Shown: in pieces, positions 60,881-64,000 of the stretch
Numbering within the stretch: position 1 is the first letter of the stretch
How the letters are laid out: each line of letters starts with the position of its first letter
Source: Sandarakinorhabdus sp. AAP62
GTDB lineage: Bacteria > Pseudomonadota > Alphaproteobacteria > Sphingomonadales > Sphingomonadaceae
DNA: 64,000 nt
Assembly (NCBI RefSeq): GCF_000331225.1
Contig: NZ_ANFY01000009.1
Span: 124,001-188,000, forward strand
Direction of reading: 5' to 3'
Notes under the pieces: generated by a model
Told to the model about the DNA's origin: nothing
Databases searched by the model: none
What the model saw: the letters and a program-made list of their open reading frames with translations, nothing else
Program-made: the position numbers and the translations under genes

Positions 60881-62356
60881 TCAGCCTTCGAAATTGTCCG
60901 CCACGAAGCGATCGAGCAGGCGCACGCCATAGCCCGTGGCGCCCTTGTCGTGCAGCGCGCCGGGCTTGTTGGCCCACACGGTGCCGGCCACATCGAGATG
61001 GGCCCATTTCACGCCGGGCTTGATGAAGCGGCCGATGAACTGCGCCGCGGTGATCGAGCCGCCTTCGCGCGGACCGACGTTCTTGATGTCGGCAATGTCG
61101 CTGTCGATCAACTTGTCATAGGCGTCGCCAATCGGCATCCGCCACAATTTCTCGCCAACCGCCGCGCCAGCGGCTGCCAGTTGCCCAGCCAGGCCATCAT
61201 CATTGCAGAACATGCCGGCATGTTCATGGCCCAGGCTGATGATGATCGCACCCGTGAGCGTGGCGAGATCGACCACCACTTCCGGTTCGAACCTTTCCTG
61301 CGCCCACCAGATCGCATCGCACAGCACCAGCCGGCCTTCGGCATCGGTGTTGATCACTTCCACCGTCTGGCCGTTCATGGTGGTCACCACGTCGCCGGGG
61401 CGCTGGGCATTGCCATCGGGCATGTTCTCGACCAGGCCAACGACGCCCACCACATGCGCCCTGGCCTTGCGCGCCGCCAGCGCGTGCATGGCACCGGTCA
61501 CGGCCCCTGCCCCGCCCATGTCCCACTTCATGTCTTCCATGCCGGCGGCCGGCTTCAGGCTGATGCCGCCGGTATCGAAGGTGACACCCTTGCCGACCAG
61601 GCACAGCGGCTTCACATCCTTCTTGCCGGTGCCGTTCCAGCGCATGGCGAGAATGCGCGCCGGCCGCACCGAGCCCTGCGCCACGCCCAGCAGCGCGCCC
61701 ATGCCGAGCTTCTTCATCTCGGCATCATCAAGGATGGTCAGTTCCACGCCCAGCGCCGCCAGGTCGCGGGCGCTTTCGACAAAGCTTTCCGGGTAGATGA
61801 TGTTCGGCGGTTCCGAAACCAGCGTGCGCGTGCGCGCCACGCCGCCGGCAATCGCCATCAGCCGATCGTGCGCGGTCACCTCGCCGGCGCCGACAATGGC
61901 AAGGCTGGTTAGCGTCGGCTTCTGCTTGGCCTTTTGCGTGGTGCGATACTGATCGAACCGCCACGACCGCAGCACCGCGCCATGCGCCAGATGCGCGGCC
62001 AGATCGCCCGCGGCGACGCCGGCCACATCCACGCTCGCCGTGGTTTCCCCGCTCAGCAGCAGCCGCGCCGCGATGGCGCCGCCGATCCGTTCGGCCACGC
62101 TGGCATCGATCTTGTCGGCAGGGCCGGTGCCGACCAGCAGCAGCCGCGACGCCGTCAACCCGGCGGGGGCGAGCAGCTCCACGATGCCGCCCACGTCACC
62201 TTCGAAGCGCGCCGCCTTCGCGGCGGCCTGCACGGCGCCATTGCAGGCGGCATCGGCGGCCTTGGCCCCGGCAGAAAGCGCACCATCCGGGCCGGCAAAT
62301 ACCACCAGCGCGGCCGCAGCTTCGGCAACCGCCGGCAGATAGGAAATGGCGAGCAT
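60881..62356 (-). CDS. pepA: leucyl aminopeptidase
   Basis: 491-residue M17 cytosol aminopeptidase with two metal ions. N-terminal macro-like domain (1-180), then catalytic domain: [17 protein letters not shown] (Lys, Asp ligands), [26 protein letters not shown] (the family signature) and [11 protein letters not shown] at 62356 has AAGGAAG 4-6 bases upstream. Divergent from lptD. Confidence 0.96.
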   Translation of the reverse strand: MLAISYLPAVAEAAAALVVFAGPDGALSAGAKAADAACNGAVQAAAKAARFEGDVGGIVELLAPAGLTASRLLLVGTGPADKIDASVAERIGGAIAARLLLSGETTASVDVAGVAAGDLAAHLAHGAVLRSWRFDQYRTTQKAKQKPTLTSLAIVGAGEVTAHDRLMAIAGGVARTRTLVSEPPNIIYPESFVESARDLAALGVELTILDDAEMKKLGMGALLGVAQGSVRPARILAMRWNGTGKKDVKPLCLVGKGVTFDTGGISLKPAAGMEDMKWDMGGAGAVTGAMHALAARKARAHVVGVVGLVENMPDGNAQRPGDVVTTMNGQTVEVINTDAEGRLVLCDAIWWAQERFEPEVVVDLATLTGAIIISLGHEHAGMFCNDDGLAGQLAAAGAAVGEKLWRMPIGDAYDKLIDSDIADIKNVGPREGGSITAAQFIGRFIKPGVKWAHLDVAGTVWANKPGALHDKGATGYGVRLLDRFVADNFEG

Positions 62357-62457
62357 GGTCTTCCTTTCGATTCGAACAGGCGCTTTGATTAGGCGCTCAC
62401 CCTGCTCGCGCCAAGCAGATGGTTGCAGGCCCGTCATGGCCCGGCTATCGACCAACT

Positions 62458-64000
62458 GTGCTCGCTTCTGCCCCCCAACCAGCCTTACGCTCTGGCCTGC
62501 GTCGTGGCCTGCTGCTGGCGGCGGCCACGGCTGCATCGGTCCTGGCTCTGCTGCCCGCGCCGGCGCTGGCGCAGCGCATGTCGCCGGCCCTGCTGGGCAA
62601 TCGCGAGCCTGCCAACCGCGACCCGGATGCGCCGCTGCGACGCAGCAGCCTGCCCCAGGCCGGCGATTCGGTGGATTTCGAAGCCGATCAGCTGAGCTAT
62701 GCCGAAGATCAGCAGCTGGTGGTTGCCAGCGGCCGCGTGCGCGTGTCGCGCGATGGCTATGCGCTGGTGGCCGACCGGGTGGAATATACGCGCGGCACCG
62801 ACAGCAAGGCCGGCGAAGTGGTGGCCATCGGCAATGTGCAGATCACCGATCCCGGCGGCAACCAGGCGCTGGGCGACCGCGTCACCCTCACCGACAGTCT
62901 GAAGGATGGCGCCATCGCCAACATGCTGCTGGTGCTGAACGATGGCGGCCGGCTGGGAGCCAAGGCTGCCACGCGCAGCGATCAGCGTTACACCATGGAC
63001 CGCGCGGTCTACAGCCCGTGCGCCGTGGTGGATGGCCAGGGCTGCCCGCAGGTGCCGGTGTGGAAGATCAAGTCGGTGAAGATCGTCTATGATCAGCAGC
63101 GCCACCGCATTTCCTATCGCGATGCCAGTCTGGAAATGTTCGGGCTGCCGGTGTTCTTCCTGCCCAGCCTGTCTCACCCCGATGGCGATTCCCCGCGTGC
63201 TGGCGGCGTGCTGGTGCCGGCGCTGGAAATCCAGCGCCAACTGGGCGTCGGCATTTCGGTGCCGATCCATTTTGCCAGCGGCCCGGATCGGGATTTCACC
63301 CTCACCCCCTGGCTCTATTCCGCCACCAATCCGGCGCTGGCCTTCCAGGCGCGGCGGCTGCTGAAGGATGGCCCGATCCAGGTGGACGGCATGTTCACCT
63401 TCTCGCGCCGTTTTGATCTGGTGGCCGATGGCGTGACGGAAGTGGACCAGGGCGAGAAATTCCGCGGCTATCTGGGCGTGAAGGGCCGCTTGCAGCACGA
63501 CAGCACGTGGCGATCGGTGTTTTCGGTGCGGCTGACCACCGACGATACGTTCAACCGCCGCTATGGCCTGGGCTTTGATGATACGCTGCGATCATCCTAT
63601 GCGCTGGAACGCGTCACCGATGAAAGCTGGCTGTCGATTTCAGCCTGGTATTTCCAGGGCCTGCGCGCCAGCGACCGTGCCGGCGAGATCCCGCTGGCGC
63701 TGCCGCTGATCGATTATGACTGGCGGCCCGATTGGTCCGTGGCCGGTGGCAAGGTGCGGCTGGGCGCCAATTCGCTGCTGCTGACCCGGTCCAGCGGGCA
63801 GGACATGTTTCGCGCCGTTGGCTGGGGCCGCTGGGATCGCAACTTCTTCACCGATCTGGGCCACCGTGTCAGCCTGACCGGGCTGGTGCGCGGCGATCTT
63901 TATGATGTGCGCAATTCGGCGCAGGCCACCTTCCCCGATTATGCCGGCCGCGATGGCTGGCGCGGGCGCGGCGTGGCGCTGGCGGCGGTGGATGTCAGCT
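62458..64000 (+). CDS. lptD: LPS-assembly protein LptD, N-terminal part (3' end outside window)
   Basis: 514 codons of the outer-membrane LPS translocon; the remainder runs off the window. A signal peptide (RRGLLLAAATAASVLALLPAPALA) leads to the N-terminal LptA-like beta-jellyroll (VDFEADQLSYAEDQQLVVASGRVRV ... VEYTRGTDSKAGEVVAIGNVQITDP), then the barrel (VPIHFASGPDRDFTLTPWLY ...). Cys in YSPCAVVDGQGCPQ may form the family's disulfide. GTG at 62458 gives the best signal peptide; ATG at 62419 is in frame and possible. The 62-101 base gap to pepA holds both promoters. Confidence 0.9.
   Translation, partial: MLASAPQPALRSGLRRGLLLAAATAASVLALLPAPALAQRMSPALLGNREPANRDPDAPLRRSSLPQAGDSVDFEADQLSYAEDQQLVVASGRVRVSRDGYALVADRVEYTRGTDSKAGEVVAIGNVQITDPGGNQALGDRVTLTDSLKDGAIANMLLVLNDGGRLGAKAATRSDQRYTMDRAVYSPCAVVDGQGCPQVPVWKIKSVKIVYDQQRHRISYRDASLEMFGLPVFFLPSLSHPDGDSPRAGGVLVPALEIQRQLGVGISVPIHFASGPDRDFTLTPWLYSATNPALAFQARRLLKDGPIQVDGMFTFSRRFDLVADGVTEVDQGEKFRGYLGVKGRLQHDSTWRSVFSVRLTTDDTFNRRYGLGFDDTLRSSYALERVTDESWLSISAWYFQGLRASDRAGEIPLALPLIDYDWRPDWSVAGGKVRLGANSLLLTRSSGQDMFRAVGWGRWDRNFFTDLGHRVSLTGLVRGDLYDVRNSAQATFPDYAGRDGWRGRGVALAAVDVS

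Noticed and set aside
1-64000. tRNA, rRNA, CRISPR, IS, prophage or biosynthetic gene cluster
   Set aside because: Intergenic stretches were read on both strands; none folds as a tRNA, no regular spaced repeats, transposase or integrase genes were seen, and gene content is housekeeping.

Overview
The window is a GC-rich, gene-dense chromosomal segment of an alphaproteobacterium, most likely a sphingomonad (Sphingomonadales). This rests on the protein types (eukaryotic-like NADP isocitrate dehydrogenase, CckA-like kinase beside recA, GFA, DUF2066 and DUF2189 proteins), the alphaproteobacterial LexA operator GAAC-N7-GAAC in front of recA, and clustered GANTC (CcrM) sites. It is housekeeping chromosome: I see no rRNA, tRNA, IS element, prophage, CRISPR array or defence island.

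Layout. 1-3.6 kb: 3' end of glpD, a secreted cupin, a DUF2189 membrane protein and a threonine/serine dehydratase. 3.6-6.3 kb: a polyamine unit, an ornithine-decarboxylase-type enzyme with a long structured leader followed by a deoxyhypusine-synthase-like protein, together probably making homospermidine. 6.4-13.7 kb: MAPEG protein, a minus-strand operon (NAD(P)HX repair enzyme, RNA methyltransferase, YdeI-like), GNAT, ilvD, N-formylglutamate amidohydrolase and a small secreted protein. 13.65-14 kb: a repeat- and GANTC-rich control region. 14-19.3 kb: ispE, TPR protein, ETF-ubiquinone oxidoreductase and a degenerate uracil-DNA-glycosylase-like protein. 19.3-27.8 kb: lytic transglycosylase, GFA, VOC proteins, MoaB, an exoribonuclease-like protein, radical SAM, CsaA and an acyl-CoA ligase. 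27.8-28.1 kb: tandem LexA boxes in front of a small membrane-protein ORF. 28-40 kb: pssA-psd, LOG protein, icd, a KefB-type antiporter, SLC13 transporter, methyltransferases and alaS. 40-45 kb: dapA-smpB-molybdoenzyme-CckA-like kinase-recA. 45-56.6 kb: second lytic transglycosylase, ppk2, aspS, rnd and a DUF2066-hda-ppk1-ppx operon. 56.7-64 kb: purM-purN (PurN carries an extra YjbR domain), DUF3237, secreted protein, ndk, pepA and the 5' part of lptD.

The signals most worth attention are non-coding. (i) Two perfect SOS boxes precede a 61-codon single-TM ORF, resembling the arrangement of SOS-induced small division inhibitors. (ii) The decarboxylase leader can fold to hide its own Shine-Dalgarno, and a 40-codon upstream ORF ends one base before the TTG start. 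(iii) Six GANTC sites lie within 90 bp upstream of a small secreted protein. (iv) The ribosome site of the MAPEG gene is built into an intrinsic terminator. All functional calls are homology judgements made by eye, without database searches.
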